26,195 bases of DNA from Nitrospiraceae bacterium. Its GTDB lineage: Bacteria; Nitrospirota; Nitrospiria; Nitrospirales; UBA2166. Position 1 is the first letter of the stretch, and every line of letters starts with the position of its first letter. The stretch covers positions 1-26,195 of the forward strand of contig PBSN01000015.1 of assembly GCA_002726235.1 (NCBI GenBank), read 5' to 3'. Made by a program: the position numbers and the translations under genes. This document shows positions 12,026-20,742 of the stretch, one piece after another. The notes beneath the pieces are model-generated. The model made no database searches. It saw nothing but the letters and a program-made list of their open reading frames with translations, and was not told the origin of the DNA.

Positions 12026-12338
12026 TCATGTCAGATATTTGTGAGTGAGAGACAGGATGGATTGAAAAAGAAGGGTCAAAATCTATGTGAATGGAAGACT
12101 CCTTTTCAACATAAAAAGGTGTTCTCATGTCCTGAAAAATAGGGAGAAGTTTCTCTAGTGTATCATTATCAGACCCTTCGTTAAAGTCTTTTGAGAGAAG
12201 AGATAAGGCGTGATTTAGTAAGATAATGTCTGTCGATTGCCCGCTTGCAAGGAAAGAAAGTGCAATTCTGAGACCTTCAATCGAGCGATGTGTGGTAGAG
12301 GGATCGCTTCGAAGGAGAAATAAGATGGATGGTGTCAT
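11994..12338 (-). CDS. DsrF/TusC-like small sulfur-relay protein
   Basis: This is a 114-residue soluble protein. It begins with a hydrophobic strand (SILFLLRSDPSTTHRSIEG) followed by a helix (RIALSFLASGQ) and a second strand (TDIILLNHALSLL), the Rossmann-like opening of the DsrE/DsrF superfamily. The segment DMRTPFYVEKES is similar in place to the third strand of TusC. It sits between a better-recognised DsrE-like gene (21 bp upstream) and a DsrH-like gene (overlapping downstream), the standard E-F-H order. No conserved Cys is visible here, as is common for the F and H subunits. The ribosome site before ATG 12338 is weak. The likely role is as a subunit of a DsrEFH/TusBCD-type sulfur-transfer complex; this is inferred mainly from context and fold pattern. 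Confidence 0.6.
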   Translation of the reverse strand: MTPSILFLLRSDPSTTHRSIEGLRIALSFLASGQSTDIILLNHALSLLSKDFNEGSDNDTLEKLLPIFQDMRTPFYVEKESSIHIDFDPSFSIHPVSHSQISDMIARSSYSMAF

Positions 12339-12359
12339 GTGTGAAGCATTGGAGTTTAG

Positions 12360-12680
12360 CTAATTGAGAGCAAGGAAGCGATCCGTTCCACGAATAATAT
12401 TGGAGAGAATGACGAGTCCGCAAAAAACAATGTCTTTATCGGTGGATGAAGAGGGGATTTGTCGTTGCATGCAGCCATAGGCGCAGACAAATAGTTTCAC
12501 ATGAGGACAGCGAAACTCAGAGAATGATGGGGTAGAGAGGTGATGCACTCCATCATCAATGAGGTAAAGAGAAACGATGATATTTCTCTCTCCTGCGACT
12601 TGGAGGAGTCCAAGCGCAACAGCGGTATTTCTGTGAGCTGGGGGGGTTGAAAGGAGAATCCCGAGGGTCTTCTTCTGCAT
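12360..12680 (-). CDS. DsrE/TusD-like small sulfur-relay protein
   Basis: This 106-residue protein is of the DsrE/TusD type. It opens KKTLGILLSTPPAHRN (strand plus loop), has a strand-helix NIIVSLYLIDDGVHHL, then VKLFVCAYGCMQRQI, where Cys66 corresponds to the sulfur-binding Cys of TusD/DsrE, and ends ILSNIIRGTDRFLAL, matching the family ending 'DRVLxF'. It is first of the three DsrE/F/H-like genes. Reading is open to an ATG at 12716, but a TTGACA / TATGAT promoter overlaps that codon, so I prefer the ATG at 12680, which starts at the first strand as family members do. It probably transfers persulfide sulfur to a TusE/DsrC-type partner, which is not in this window. Confidence 0.7.
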   Translation of the reverse strand: MQKKTLGILLSTPPAHRNTAVALGLLQVAGERNIIVSLYLIDDGVHHLSTPSFSEFRCPHVKLFVCAYGCMQRQIPSSSTDKDIVFCGLVILSNIIRGTDRFLALN

Positions 12681-12711
12681 AAGAGGCTCAGAAAAAACGC
12701 AGAGCGATAGC

Positions 12712-12741
12712 ATCATATCCCTATGCCATTTAGCGTGTCAA
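12712..12741 (-). promoter_or_regulatory. Sigma-70 promoter of the DsrEFH-like genes
   Basis: On the minus strand TTGACA (12741-12736) and TATGAT (12717-12712) are separated by 18 bases. This is a near-consensus housekeeping promoter. The -10 covers the ATGATG at 12716-12711, so transcripts would start around 12704 and could not use that codon. This favours the downstream start at 12680. Confidence 0.6.
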
Positions 12742-12911
12742 CCAGGAAAACCCCCCTATTTTCTCTTGCTGAATACCCCAAGTTGAGATCGAAAAACCCT
12801 CTTTTTCCCTGCGGCTACAGATACAATTTTGGCTCATGCGTGAGGTAGAGGAAAAGGAAAGAAATAGGGAGGAAAGAAGTGTGGAGGTGAGCACGAAAAA
12901 GAGCCCCCAGC

Positions 12912-12941
12912 TTGACTTTGCGTCTTCCCATGCGGTAGATG
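12912..12941 (+). promoter_or_regulatory. Possible promoter of tRNA-Leu and the tig operon
   Basis: TTGACT (12912-12917) and TAGATG (12936-12941) are 18 bases apart and lie 27 bp before the mature tRNA 5' end. The -10 is imperfect. The interval 12742-12967 otherwise holds a ~65-base almost purely purine stretch (12837-12906) and no gene I can support. Confidence 0.4.
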
Positions 12942-12967
12942 TTCTAGTTGCCAGTCTTGAGCCTGAG

Positions 12968-13050
12968 GCGAGAGTGGCGGAATAGGCAGACGCGCAAGAT
13001 TTAGGATCTTGTGGGGAACCGTGAGGGTTCGAGTCCCTCCTCTCGCACCA
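12968..13050 (+). tRNA. tRNA-Leu (anticodon UAG)
   Basis: The acceptor GCGAGAG (12968-12974) pairs with CTCTCGC (13040-13046), followed by discriminator A and an encoded CCA (13048-13050). The anticodon arm CAAGA-TTTAGGA-TCTTG gives anticodon TAG, reading CUN leucine codons. The T-arm is GAGGGTTCGAGTCCCTC. The extra arm GTGGGGAACCGT is long, as expected for class II leucine tRNAs. It lies 38 bp ahead of the trigger factor start and may share its transcript. Confidence 0.95.
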
Positions 13051-13088
13051 GTTCTCACACGTCGTATTGGGATCCATTTGGAGAGTTG

Positions 13089-14390
13089 ATGAAGGTCGAG
13101 GTAGGTGAAATTAGCTCGGTGAGGCGTACGCTCACCATCGAGGTTTCCGAGGAAGATGTCAAGAAGGAGTTTGCCCGTGCCTACACCGATCTTAGAAAGA
13201 GGGTTCGCGTTCCTGGGTTCCGACCTGGAAAAGCGCCTCACTCTCTCTTGGAGAGGAAGTACGCCGACGTTGTGGCGGAGGACGTTGTGCTAAAGCTTGT
13301 CCCTGACTATTCCCGCCGTGCAGTTAAGGAATCCGGAATGAGTCCGATTATGGTTGAATTTCCATCCATCGACCATAAGTCTATCCACACAGATAAGGCT
13401 TTCTCGTTCACCACAACCATTGAGATTAAGCCCAATTTTAAAATGAATGATATCAATGGGATTCCTCTAAGCAAAGAGACTCGAAAGATTACGGCGGAAG
13501 ACGAGGAGAAAGCGCTTGATGCTCTTCGGCATCGCCAGGCCACGCTACACGAGGTCACGGAAGAAAGGGAGACTGTAGAGGGTGACTTTGTGAGTGTTGA
13601 TATTAGCGGTTTTGTTGGAGGTCGGCCAATCGAGGCGCTCACGCAAACCGGGGTCCTCGTCCACCTCGGTTCCAAAAGCTCATACATGGGAGTAGAACTT
13701 GATGCCCAGCTCACTGCGCAGCGCAAAGGAGATACGATTGATGTGACTGGCACTTATCCCAAGGATTCTTCCCATTCTGACCTGAGCGGTAAACCCGTCG
13801 CGCTTGCGATTCACGTTCGCGCGGTGAAGGCCTCAGTGCTGCCTGAGCTTGATGATGAATTTGCGACTGATCTGGGATTGACGTCGTTGGGCGAACTCAA
13901 ACAGAAGGTGCGTGAGGGGCTAGAAGTACAGTTAAAGCGGGACACCGAAAAATTATATAAAGATCAGCTTGTCAAGCATCTTGTCGATACGCATACTTTT
14001 GATATTCCGCCATCACTTCTCCAAGAGGAGATGGCGCTCGCTATGCAACATGTTGAGCATGATCATCAACATGAACATGGGGACGACGACGGTTCGGAGA
14101 AGCAGGACAAATTGCGAACGCTGAGAGCCAATATTCAGGAAACGGCCATGGCACAGGTCAAGGCACGGCTGATTCTTGATGCGATTGCGAAAGAACAAGG
14201 CTTTACGCTTTCAGATGACGAAATTGAAACTGAATACAGGAGCCTTGCTGAACAGATGAAACTCTCCGTCGCTGAGGTGAAAAGGAAAGTCCATGCCGGG
14301 GGAGATCGTGGGGTTGAGCGTCTCAAGGCCAGACTGCTGCATCTAAAAGCCATCCAGCATGTCTATGACAACGCACATATTCAAGACTGA
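13089..14390 (+). CDS. tig: Trigger factor (ribosome-bound chaperone)
   Basis: Trigger factor binds ribosomal protein L23 at the exit tunnel and helps nascent chains fold. This one has 433 residues, equal to E. coli (432). The N-terminal domain holds the ribosome-docking signature GFRPGKAP (43-50). The FKBP-like prolyl isomerase domain follows (about 150-245: EGDFVSVDISGFVGG, GVELDAQLTAQRKGDT). The helical C-terminal chaperone domain starts at LPELDDEFATDLG. An odd feature is the patch QHVEHDHQHEHGDDDG (about residues 319-334) with five His, not part of the classical protein. I start at ATG 13089, five bases after GGAG; an upstream in-frame start would run back into the tRNA. It is followed by clpP (22 bp gap) and clpX, a standard order. 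Confidence 0.96.
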   Translation: MKVEVGEISSVRRTLTIEVSEEDVKKEFARAYTDLRKRVRVPGFRPGKAPHSLLERKYADVVAEDVVLKLVPDYSRRAVKESGMSPIMVEFPSIDHKSIHTDKAFSFTTTIEIKPNFKMNDINGIPLSKETRKITAEDEEKALDALRHRQATLHEVTEERETVEGDFVSVDISGFVGGRPIEALTQTGVLVHLGSKSSYMGVELDAQLTAQRKGDTIDVTGTYPKDSSHSDLSGKPVALAIHVRAVKASVLPELDDEFATDLGLTSLGELKQKVREGLEVQLKRDTEKLYKDQLVKHLVDTHTFDIPPSLLQEEMALAMQHVEHDHQHEHGDDDGSEKQDKLRTLRANIQETAMAQVKARLILDAIAKEQGFTLSDDEIETEYRSLAEQMKLSVAEVKRKVHAGGDRGVERLKARLLHLKAIQHVYDNAHIQD

Positions 14391-14412
14391 GCGAGTATAA
14401 GGAGCACTCCGA

Positions 14413-15015
14413 ATGCTAATTCCAATGGTCATCGAACATTCCAGTCGCGGAGAGCGTGCGTACGATATTTACTCTCGGTTGCTGAAAGACCGAATTGTTT
14501 TTATCGGTGAGCCGATTGATGATAACGTCTCAAATCTCGTCATTGCCCAATTATTGTTCTTGGAAGCCGAAGGCCCTGAAAAAGATATCAGCATCTATAT
14601 CAACTCTCCAGGCGGCATGGTCACTGCGGGGCTTGCGATTTATGACACCATGCAATATATCAAGTCTCCGATCTCGTCAATATGCGTGGGGCAAGCATCA
14701 AGCATGGGAGCCTTACTCCTTGCGGCCGGGACAGCGGGAAAGAGGTTTGCCTTACCGAATGCACGAATCATGATTCATCAACCCATGGGAGGCTTTTCGG
14801 GGCAAGCCACTGATATCGATATTCAGGCCAAAGAGATTTTAAAGATGCGTCAACGGCTGAACGAAATCCTTGTCTGCCATACAGGACAATCGATTGAAAA
14901 AATCCGTGCGGATACCGAGCGTGATTATTTCATGACGGGAGAAGAATGTTTGGCATATGGCCTGATTGATGAAGTTATTTTACGCATAAGTGAAGAGCGG
15001 AAGAGCGAGTCGTAG
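14413..15015 (+). CDS. clpP: ATP-dependent Clp protease proteolytic subunit
   Basis: ClpP is the self-compartmentalised serine protease of the ClpXP machine: two heptameric rings degrade substrates unfolded by ClpX. At 200 residues it has the usual length. The catalytic triad is visible: Ser97 in GQASSMGA, His122 in RIMIHQP and Asp171 in TERDYFM. The start [23 protein letters not shown] is typical of mature ClpP with little or no propeptide. The ATG at 14413 follows AAGGAG by a few bases. The gene lies 22 bp after tig and 11 bp before clpX, on the same strand, forming a tig-clpP-clpX operon. Identity is certain. Confidence 0.97.
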   Translation: MLIPMVIEHSSRGERAYDIYSRLLKDRIVFIGEPIDDNVSNLVIAQLLFLEAEGPEKDISIYINSPGGMVTAGLAIYDTMQYIKSPISSICVGQASSMGALLLAAGTAGKRFALPNARIMIHQPMGGFSGQATDIDIQAKEILKMRQRLNEILVCHTGQSIEKIRADTERDYFMTGEECLAYGLIDEVILRISEERKSES

Positions 15016-15026
15016 GAAGGACCCAT

Positions 15027-16277
15027 ATGGCAAAAGCAGACAAGGGACAGGGGCAGCTCCGATGTTCCTTTTGCGGCAAGGGGCGGGATGATGTCCATAA
15101 GCTTATTGCCGGACCCGTGGTGTACATTTGCGACGAATGCGTCGACTTATGCAACGATATCATCGCAGAGGAGTGCGAGGAAGAGCGAGAGGCGATTGCC
15201 GGACGGCTGATTAAACCAGCCGAAATTCGCACGGTTCTCGACCAATATGTCATCGGGCAAGACCGAGCCAAGAAGATCCTCTCGGTTGCAGTCCACAATC
15301 ACTACAAGCGAGTTGCAGCGAGCATGACTGATGAGGTCGAGCTTCACAAGGGGAATATCCTCATTCTCGGACCCACTGGAAGTGGAAAGACGTTACTCGC
15401 ACAAACCCTTGCGCGCATTCTTGATGTTCCCTTTACCATCGCTGACGCCACGACGCTGACTGAGGCTGGATATGTCGGGGACGATGTCGAAAACATCATT
15501 CTGAAACTCCTTCAAGCAGCGGATTACGATGTCGAGCGCGCAGAACGCGGGATCGTCTACGTTGATGAGATTGACAAAATCAGCCGAAAAAATGACAGTC
15601 CATCGATTACACGGGATGTATCTGGGGAAGGCGTCCAGCAGGCGTTGCTCAAGTTGATCGAGGGTACAGTTGCGAATGTCCCTCCACAGGGAGGGCGCAA
15701 GCACCCGCATCAGGAATTTATTCAGGTTGATACATCACATATCCTATTCATTTGCGGTGGTGCGTTTGTCGGTATCGACGATGTGATTAGCCAGCGCATG
15801 AATCAGAAAACAATGGGGTTCGGGGCCAACGTGAGCGGATCCAAGGATCAGGATGCCGGAAATGTATTACAGAAAATTCAACCCGAAGACTTGCTAAACT
15901 ACGGACTCATTCCGGAATTCGTTGGACGGCTTCCGGTCATTGCGACGCTTGACGAGCTGGACGAAAAAGCCTTCATAAGAATTCTTCGCGAGCCTCGCAA
16001 TGCCCTGACCAAGCAATACGAAAAGCTGTTTTCATTTGAGAAAGTGCGGCTAAAATTTACCGACAGTGCACTTGCGGCCATTGCCAAGAAAGGGTACGCG
16101 CAAAAGACGGGTGCACGAGGACTTCGAGCAATTATGGAGGAGGCACTGCTGGATTTAATGTACGATCTTCCGTCGCGTACGGACATCAAAGAGTGCATCA
16201 TCACGGAGGAGACCATCTCAGGGTCTGGACAAGGAGCTTTAATTCCAATTCAAGATACAGATGCAAAGTCTGCGTAG
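15027..16277 (+). CDS. clpX: ATP-dependent Clp protease ATP-binding subunit
   Basis: ClpX is the hexameric AAA+ unfoldase that feeds proteins to ClpP. It has 416 residues. The N-terminal zinc-binding domain has Cys13, Cys16, Cys35 and Cys38 (CSFC...CDEC). Walker A is GPTGSGKT (115-122), Walker B has D180-E181 in VYVDEIDK, the pore loop is GYVG (149-152 region), and the RKH loop reads GGRKHPH. The ClpP-docking IGF-type loop reads MGFGANV, with Met in place of the first Ile. The C-terminal small domain has [27 protein letters not shown] stands six bases before ATG 15027. The gene frequently found next, lon, is absent here; rpsU follows 83 bp later. Confidence 0.97.
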   Translation: MAKADKGQGQLRCSFCGKGRDDVHKLIAGPVVYICDECVDLCNDIIAEECEEEREAIAGRLIKPAEIRTVLDQYVIGQDRAKKILSVAVHNHYKRVAASMTDEVELHKGNILILGPTGSGKTLLAQTLARILDVPFTIADATTLTEAGYVGDDVENIILKLLQAADYDVERAERGIVYVDEIDKISRKNDSPSITRDVSGEGVQQALLKLIEGTVANVPPQGGRKHPHQEFIQVDTSHILFICGGAFVGIDDVISQRMNQKTMGFGANVSGSKDQDAGNVLQKIQPEDLLNYGLIPEFVGRLPVIATLDELDEKAFIRILREPRNALTKQYEKLFSFEKVRLKFTDSALAAIAKKGYAQKTGARGLRAIMEEALLDLMYDLPSRTDIKECIITEETISGSGQGALIPIQDTDAKSA

Positions 16278-16360
16278 CTCCTAATGATGTTTTGAGGAAA
16301 CACCATGAGGAGTTATAGATCGGCATAACTTAGCGCGTAGGTAGGAGGGCAACCGTACTA

Positions 16361-16555
16361 ATGGAAATTCGAGTATTCAATAACAATGTCGAGAAGGCAC
16401 TGAAAATTGTGAAAAAGAAGCTTGCTGGGGAGGGGCTCTTTCGAGAGCTTAAGCGACGGCGATTTTACGAGAAGCCCAGCATGCGGAAAAAAAAGAAGGA
16501 GCGTGAGGCCAACCGGCGTCGCTTGAAATGGTTGATGAAGCGGCGGGCTGGTTGA
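16361..16555 (+). CDS. rpsU: 30S ribosomal protein S21
   Basis: S21 is a small basic protein of the 30S platform, needed for efficient start of translation on natural mRNAs. The 64-residue product begins MEIRVFNNNVEKALKIVKKK and continues with the basic run FRELKRRRFYEKPSMRKKKK typical of S21. The AGGAGG at ~16342 stands about 13 bases before the ATG, a slightly long spacing; no closer in-frame start exists. It lies 83 bp after clpX on the same strand without a clear terminator between. No T-rich hairpin follows. Identity is secure from the sequence pattern and size. Confidence 0.94.
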   Translation: MEIRVFNNNVEKALKIVKKKLAGEGLFRELKRRRFYEKPSMRKKKKEREANRRRLKWLMKRRAG

Positions 16556-16604
16556 ATGGGTCTATGTTGCGTGCTCCTGGCTAGGCACTGAACCGGTTGC
16601 ACCT

Positions 16605-16891
16605 TCATAGTGCACTGCAGTGCTTTACACACCAGCGTCTGCGTACGCTGATAGTCTTCACGGGTATTAACTTCCATTCAGCCTTTGTACATTTTGCATC
16701 GGTCACTTCAAGGCCCGCTCCGATAAGTTCTTGAGTCAACTCTGTAAAGTCCGCCGTGCGAATCGGCAGTGATTCGTAGAAAATGCTTTCCTAAATATCG
16801 TTCGTGTGTCTTGTGATATCCCTGCGTAAGGCGCCCGGTTTCTTTTTCGAACACAAAGCCATCCTAAAATTCTCCATACAGATTTATCCAT
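16605..16891 (-). pseudogene. Decayed small gene of unknown function (two frameshifts)
   Basis: Three adjoining reading frames on the minus strand give a continuous protein-like sequence. It starts at ATG 16891 (MDKSVWRIL), shifts near 16864 into DGFVFEKETGRLTQGYHKTH (16863 downward) and ERYL, and shifts again near 16785 into ESIFYESLPIRTADFTELTQ. It then runs through ELIGAGLEVTDAKCTKAEW to a TGA at 16605. The total is about 95 codons. Composition is like a soluble protein. I do not recognise the family; the C-terminal part has a loose resemblance to the end of YebC-type proteins but this is too weak to name. There is no ribosome site of note. Chance cannot be fully excluded since no frame exceeds ~60 codons. 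Confidence 0.4.
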
Positions 16892-17002
16892 GCATCTGGT
16901 TATGACCCAACTATTGGCCAATATAGGCTATTGCGGGAATGTCATCATTTTTATTCACAGCGCTCTCAACAGACGATGCGGGAATTTCCACAGGAAAGTA
17001 CA

Positions 17003-17032
17003 TTGTTATCAACAGGAAAACAACAGTATATA
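17003..17032 (+). promoter_or_regulatory. Probable nrdJ promoter
   Basis: TTGTTA (17003-17008) and TATATA (17027-17032) are 18 bases apart. The -10 lies inside the first candidate NrdR box, which is the usual geometry for NrdR repression. A DnaA-box-like TTATCAACA (17006-17014), identical to a box in oriC, overlaps the -35. The remaining DNA between rpsU and here holds only the decayed gene at 16605-16891 and a 12-bp palindrome GCACTGCAGTGC (16612-16623). Confidence 0.45.
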
Positions 17033-17067
17033 GTATTTAATGCAATAAAGTACTGGATATTTAGTGT
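17021..17067 (+). promoter_or_regulatory. Candidate tandem NrdR boxes upstream of nrdJ
   Basis: Box 1 CAACAGTATATAGTAT (17021-17036) and box 2 ACTGGATATTTAGTGT (17052-17067) match the NrdR consensus (ACACTATATATAGTGT-like) at about 11 and 12 of 16 positions. Their starts are 31 bp apart, three helical turns, the spacing known for NrdR operators. They lie 85-131 bp before the nrdJ start and flank the expected transcription start. Confidence 0.6.
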
Positions 17068-17151
17068 TGCTTGCTTTATTCTACGTGGATCAGGTTTGCA
17101 GGGTTTTTGCCGTAATTCCGAGAAGTCAATCCGTGGTTGTGGAGGGTGTAT

Positions 17152-20100
17152 ATGAGGATCCAAAGACGATTTACGCAAGCTGGAGCTAGCCCCTACAAAG
17201 ACATTCAGTTTATCAAGCGCTTCTCAGAGATCCGGAATCCTGATGGGTCCGTTGTCTTTCACATGGATCAAGTAGATGTACCCGAAGACTGGTCTCAGCT
17301 CGCAGTTGATATCCTCGCGCAAAAATATTTTCGCAAAGCAGGCGTTTCCCAGGCGCACACGAATGGGACCTTGGAGAAGGAATCAGATGGTAAACCTGTG
17401 TTGGGTGGTGAACATGATGCTCGCCAGGTGTTCCATAGGCTTGCCGGGTGTTGGACCCAGTGGGGAAAGGACGGAGGGTACTTTCAGGCCGACACGGATG
17501 CCAATGCTTTTTATGACGAAGTCTGTTACATGCTAGCGACTCAGATGGCTGCACCAAATTCGCCGCAGTGGTTTAACACCGGCCTCAACTATGCCTATGG
17601 CCTCGTTGGCCCGTCTCAGGGGCATTTTTATGTAGACCCGAAAAGTGGCAAGGTTCAAAAGACGGAGAACGCCTATGAGCGTCCTCAAGTACACGCCTGC
17701 TTTATCCAGTCAATCAACGATGATTTGGTCAATGACGGCGGGATCATGGATTTATGGGTTCGGGAAGCTCGCCTGTTTAAGTACGGATCGGGTACGGGAA
17801 CCAATTTCTCAAATCTTCGAGGGAACGGAGAGCAGTTATCGGGAGGCGGGAAGTCTTCTGGACTCATGTCGTTCCTAAAGATCGGCGATCGTGCCGCCGG
17901 GGCCATCAAATCTGGTGGGACCACTCGACGTGCCGCGAAGATGGTGTGCTTGGATCTTGACCATCCTGATATCGAGGAGTTTATCGACTGGAAGGTCGTC
18001 GAAGAACAAAAAGTTGCAGCAATGGTCACCGGGTCAAAGATTTGCGCGCGCATGCTCAACGAAGTGTTGCAGGCGTGCTATGTCAAAAATGGGAATGGCC
18101 ATCCACAAGTTAAAACGGATGTGAAGGAAAATCAGGTTCTCAGGCACGCAGTGCAAGCGGCACGGCGAGAGAATGTCCCTGATGCTTACATTCAGCGCAT
18201 GTTCGTCTATGCGCGAGAAGGGTTTACCCATTTTGTGTTTCATGAATATGACACGAACTGGGACAGCAACGCGTATCAGACCGTCGCTGGGCAAAATTCA
18301 AATAACAGTATTCGCGTGCCCAATGAATTTTTCCATGAGCTTGAAAAAGATGGCGATTGGACGTTGCGACAGCGGACCGATGGGACGGTGGCAAAAACCG
18401 TCAAGGCGCGAGAATTGTGGGACCGCATTTCATGGGCTGCGTGGATTTGTGCAGATCCAGGAATCCAATATGACACAACGATTAATGACTGGCATACCTG
18501 TCCAGAAGACGGGCGTATCAACGCCTCGAATCCTTGTTCAGAATATATGTTTCTTGATGATACCGCATGTAATCTTGCATCGCTAAATCTTGGAAAATTT
18601 GTAAAAGCCGATGGATCGTTTGATATCGATAGCTTCAAGCATGCTGTTCGGATTTGGACCATTGTGCTTGAGATTAGTGTGTTCATGGCGTCGTTTCCGA
18701 GCCGGGCCATTGCCGAGAAGAGCTATGCGTTTCGCACCCTTGGGTTGGGATATGCGAATCTCGGATCGATGTTGATGCGCCAAGGCATTTCGTATGATTC
18801 AGTTGAGTCGCTTGCGATTTGCGGAGGAATTACCGCGATTCTTACAGGTGAATCGTATGCTACATCAGCGGAAATAGCTGCGGAGCTTGGGCCCTTTGCG
18901 GGATTTGCAAAGAACAGAGAGCATATGTTGCGAGTAATTCGTAACCATCGTCATGCGGCCTATGATGGTGCACCCGAAGAATACGAGGGTCTCGGTATTG
19001 TGCCGAAAGGTCTTGATGTTGAACATTGTCCTCCAGAGCTGGTAACAGCCGCACGTGACGCCTGGGATCGTGCGTTGGAATTGGGCAAGGCTCATGGGTA
19101 CCGTAATGCGCAGACAACGTGTATCGCACCGACTGGAACGATAGGTTTGGTGATGGACTGTGACACCACTGGTATCGAGCCGGATTTCGCGCTGGTGAAG
19201 TTTAAGAAACTCGCGGGAGGGGGATACTTTAAAATAATCAATCAAAGCCTGCCCCTAGCATTGGCACGCCTCGGGTACTCGGAGGTCGAAATCCAAGATA
19301 TCGTCACCTATGCTATCGGACATGGGACCCTCGAGGATGCTCCGGAAATCAATCATGAGACACTGACAGAGAAAGGGTTTGACAGTACCGCTATTGATCG
19401 TCTTGAAGCTTTGCTGGGACAGGCATTTGACATTTCCTTTGCGCTGAATCCTTTAACGCTTGGTGAGGAGTTTTGCCGAGAACACCTTGGGATCACTAGC
19501 GAACAAATTGGAAAGCCACGCTTCAATTTATTGAAAGCGCTCGGATTCACCCAAGCTCAGATCGATGCGGCAAATGACTATTGCAGCGGCACCATGACTG
19601 TCGAAGGCGCACCTCATCTTAAGCTAGAACACCTATCGGTCTTTGACTGTGCGAACAGATGTGGACGTATAGGGAAGCGGTTTCTTGCGGTGGCGGCCCA
19701 TATTCAGGTGATGGCAGCCGCGCAACCATTTATCAGTGGGGCGATAAGCAAAACGATTAATTTACCCGCTGAGGCTACGGTTGAGGATGTCATGGCATCA
19801 TATATCTTGGCATGGCGGAGCATGCTTAAAGCGGTTGCGCTCTATCGGGACGGGTCGAAGCTCAGCCAGCCGCTGAGTGCGTCAATTAATGTGGATGAAC
19901 TGGAAGAGTTCGGTGCCGACCTTAAGGCAACGCCGGTTGCCGCATCTGTGGTGGAAGATCTCAGTCACCGAATCTTGGTGAGGTATTTGGCGAAACGACG
20001 GCCATTGCCCGGACGAAGATCTGGCTACACCCAGAAAGCGATCATCGGAGGACACAAGTTGTATCTTAGAACCGGTGAGTACGAGGATGGCACTATAGGT

Positions 20101-20742
20101 GAAATATTCCTCGATATGCATAAAGAAGGCGCTGCGTTTCGGAGCCTAATGAATTGTTTTGCCATTGCAGTGTCACTCGGCCTTCAGCACGGTGTGCCGC
20201 TGGAGCGATTTGTCGACGCCTTCGTGTTCACTCGTTTTGAACCAAGTGGACCCGTAAGAATGAACGACCATATCAAAATGAGCACTTCGCTAATCGATTA
20301 TATTTTCCGAGAGCTGGCAATCACCTATCTCGGACGGGAAGATCTCGCGCAAGTGGTTGAAGACGACCTCCGCGTGGATTCCGTAAAGAAAGATCCGGAA
20401 TGTCTCGATGAAGTCTTGCCAGATAAGCATGAACTTGCTGCTGCGTCTATTAGCACACATCTCTTTCCAGCACGGAGTCGGGTTGATCATGGGAACGGCA
20501 ATGGTCATGAGAACGGCAATGGTCATGAGAACGGCAATGGTCATGAGAACGGCAATGGTGCTGTCCGTACAATGCTGAAAGGTGCGCAGAAGATGGTGAC
20601 GGCTACCGCCGAAATACAAGAAGCACGGATGAAAGGGTACGAAGGTGATCCCTGTTCTAACTGCGGGCTTTTTAAGATGGTCAGAACCGGAACTTGTCTG
20701 AGATGTGACGATTGTCACGAAGTTAGCGCAGGGTGTTCGTAG
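17152..20742 (+). CDS. nrdJ: Adenosylcobalamin-dependent ribonucleoside-diphosphate reductase (class II)
   Basis: This 1196-residue class II ribonucleotide reductase makes deoxyribonucleotides using adenosylcobalamin to generate the thiyl radical, so it needs no oxygen. Active-site features are visible: Cys183 in HACFIQSI, the NPCSE motif at 460-464 carrying the radical Cys462 and Glu464, and APTGTIG near 658, matching the ATGTIS-like phosphate loop. The last ~130 residues before the tail include a TSCPD-type domain ([20 protein letters not shown]). Residues 1113-1136 are a Gly/Asn/His repeat. The C-terminus has a Cys-rich cluster (CSNC...CLRCDDC, 1168-1188) typical of long NrdJ and probably used for re-reduction. 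I start at ATG 17152, six bases after GGAGG; a TTG at 17137 would include that site. NrdR-like boxes stand upstream, and a shared hairpin lies ~200 bp downstream. Confidence 0.96.
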   Translation: MRIQRRFTQAGASPYKDIQFIKRFSEIRNPDGSVVFHMDQVDVPEDWSQLAVDILAQKYFRKAGVSQAHTNGTLEKESDGKPVLGGEHDARQVFHRLAGCWTQWGKDGGYFQADTDANAFYDEVCYMLATQMAAPNSPQWFNTGLNYAYGLVGPSQGHFYVDPKSGKVQKTENAYERPQVHACFIQSINDDLVNDGGIMDLWVREARLFKYGSGTGTNFSNLRGNGEQLSGGGKSSGLMSFLKIGDRAAGAIKSGGTTRRAAKMVCLDLDHPDIEEFIDWKVVEEQKVAAMVTGSKICARMLNEVLQACYVKNGNGHPQVKTDVKENQVLRHAVQAARRENVPDAYIQRMFVYAREGFTHFVFHEYDTNWDSNAYQTVAGQNSNNSIRVPNEFFHELEKDGDWTLRQRTDGTVAKTVKARELWDRISWAAWICADPGIQYDTTINDWHTCPEDGRINASNPCSEYMFLDDTACNLASLNLGKFVKADGSFDIDSFKHAVRIWTIVLEISVFMASFPSRAIAEKSYAFRTLGLGYANLGSMLMRQGISYDSVESLAICGGITAILTGESYATSAEIAAELGPFAGFAKNREHMLRVIRNHRHAAYDGAPEEYEGLGIVPKGLDVEHCPPELVTAARDAWDRALELGKAHGYRNAQTTCIAPTGTIGLVMDCDTTGIEPDFALVKFKKLAGGGYFKIINQSLPLALARLGYSEVEIQDIVTYAIGHGTLEDAPEINHETLTEKGFDSTAIDRLEALLGQAFDISFALNPLTLGEEFCREHLGITSEQIGKPRFNLLKALGFTQAQIDAANDYCSGTMTVEGAPHLKLEHLSVFDCANRCGRIGKRFLAVAAHIQVMAAAQPFISGAISKTINLPAEATVEDVMASYILAWRSMLKAVALYRDGSKLSQPLSASINVDELEEFGADLKATPVAASVVEDLSHRILVRYLAKRRPLPGRRSGYTQKAIIGGHKLYLRTGEYEDGTIGEIFLDMHKEGAAFRSLMNCFAIAVSLGLQHGVPLERFVDAFVFTRFEPSGPVRMNDHIKMSTSLIDYIFRELAITYLGREDLAQVVEDDLRVDSVKKDPECLDEVLPDKHELAAASISTHLFPARSRVDHGNGNGHENGNGHENGNGHENGNGAVRTMLKGAQKMVTATAEIQEARMKGYEGDPCSNCGLFKMVRTGTCLRCDDCHEVSAGCS
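20488..20559 (+). repeat. Four in-frame 18-bp tandem repeats in nrdJ
   Basis: The unit CATGAGAACGGCAATGGT is present four times head to tail; the first copy has GGG for GAG, the other three are identical. It encodes HGNGNG once and HENGNG three times. It forms a flexible linker just before the C-terminal Cys-rich tail. Being exact at DNA level, it is probably recent and variable in copy number. Confidence 0.9.

Noticed and set aside
12836-12985. A 49-codon plus-strand reading frame upstream of tRNA-Leu (MREVEEKERNREERSVEV...).
   Set aside because: It lies in a purine-rich stretch where stops are rare by chance, has no ribosome site, and ends inside the tRNA. I see only the purine tract, not a gene.
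16612-16623. 12-bp perfect palindrome GCACTGCAGTGC after rpsU.
   Set aside because: It lies within the decayed gene, has no T-run and no nearby promoter, so neither terminator nor operator is supported.
16630-16790. Similarity of ELIGAGLEVTDAKCT to the C-terminal part of YebC/PmpR proteins.
   Set aside because: Only a short stretch looks alike and the residues around it differ; too weak to name the decayed gene.
20488-20559. Short regular repeats that might suggest a CRISPR array.
   Set aside because: Units are contiguous, with no spacers, and code in frame for a HENGNG linker within nrdJ.
20290-20718. Long minus-strand frame antisense to the end of nrdJ containing repeated ITIAVLM-like residues.
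   Set aside because: The residues come from reading the 18-bp repeat backwards; there is no promoter or ribosome site, and nrdJ explains the DNA.
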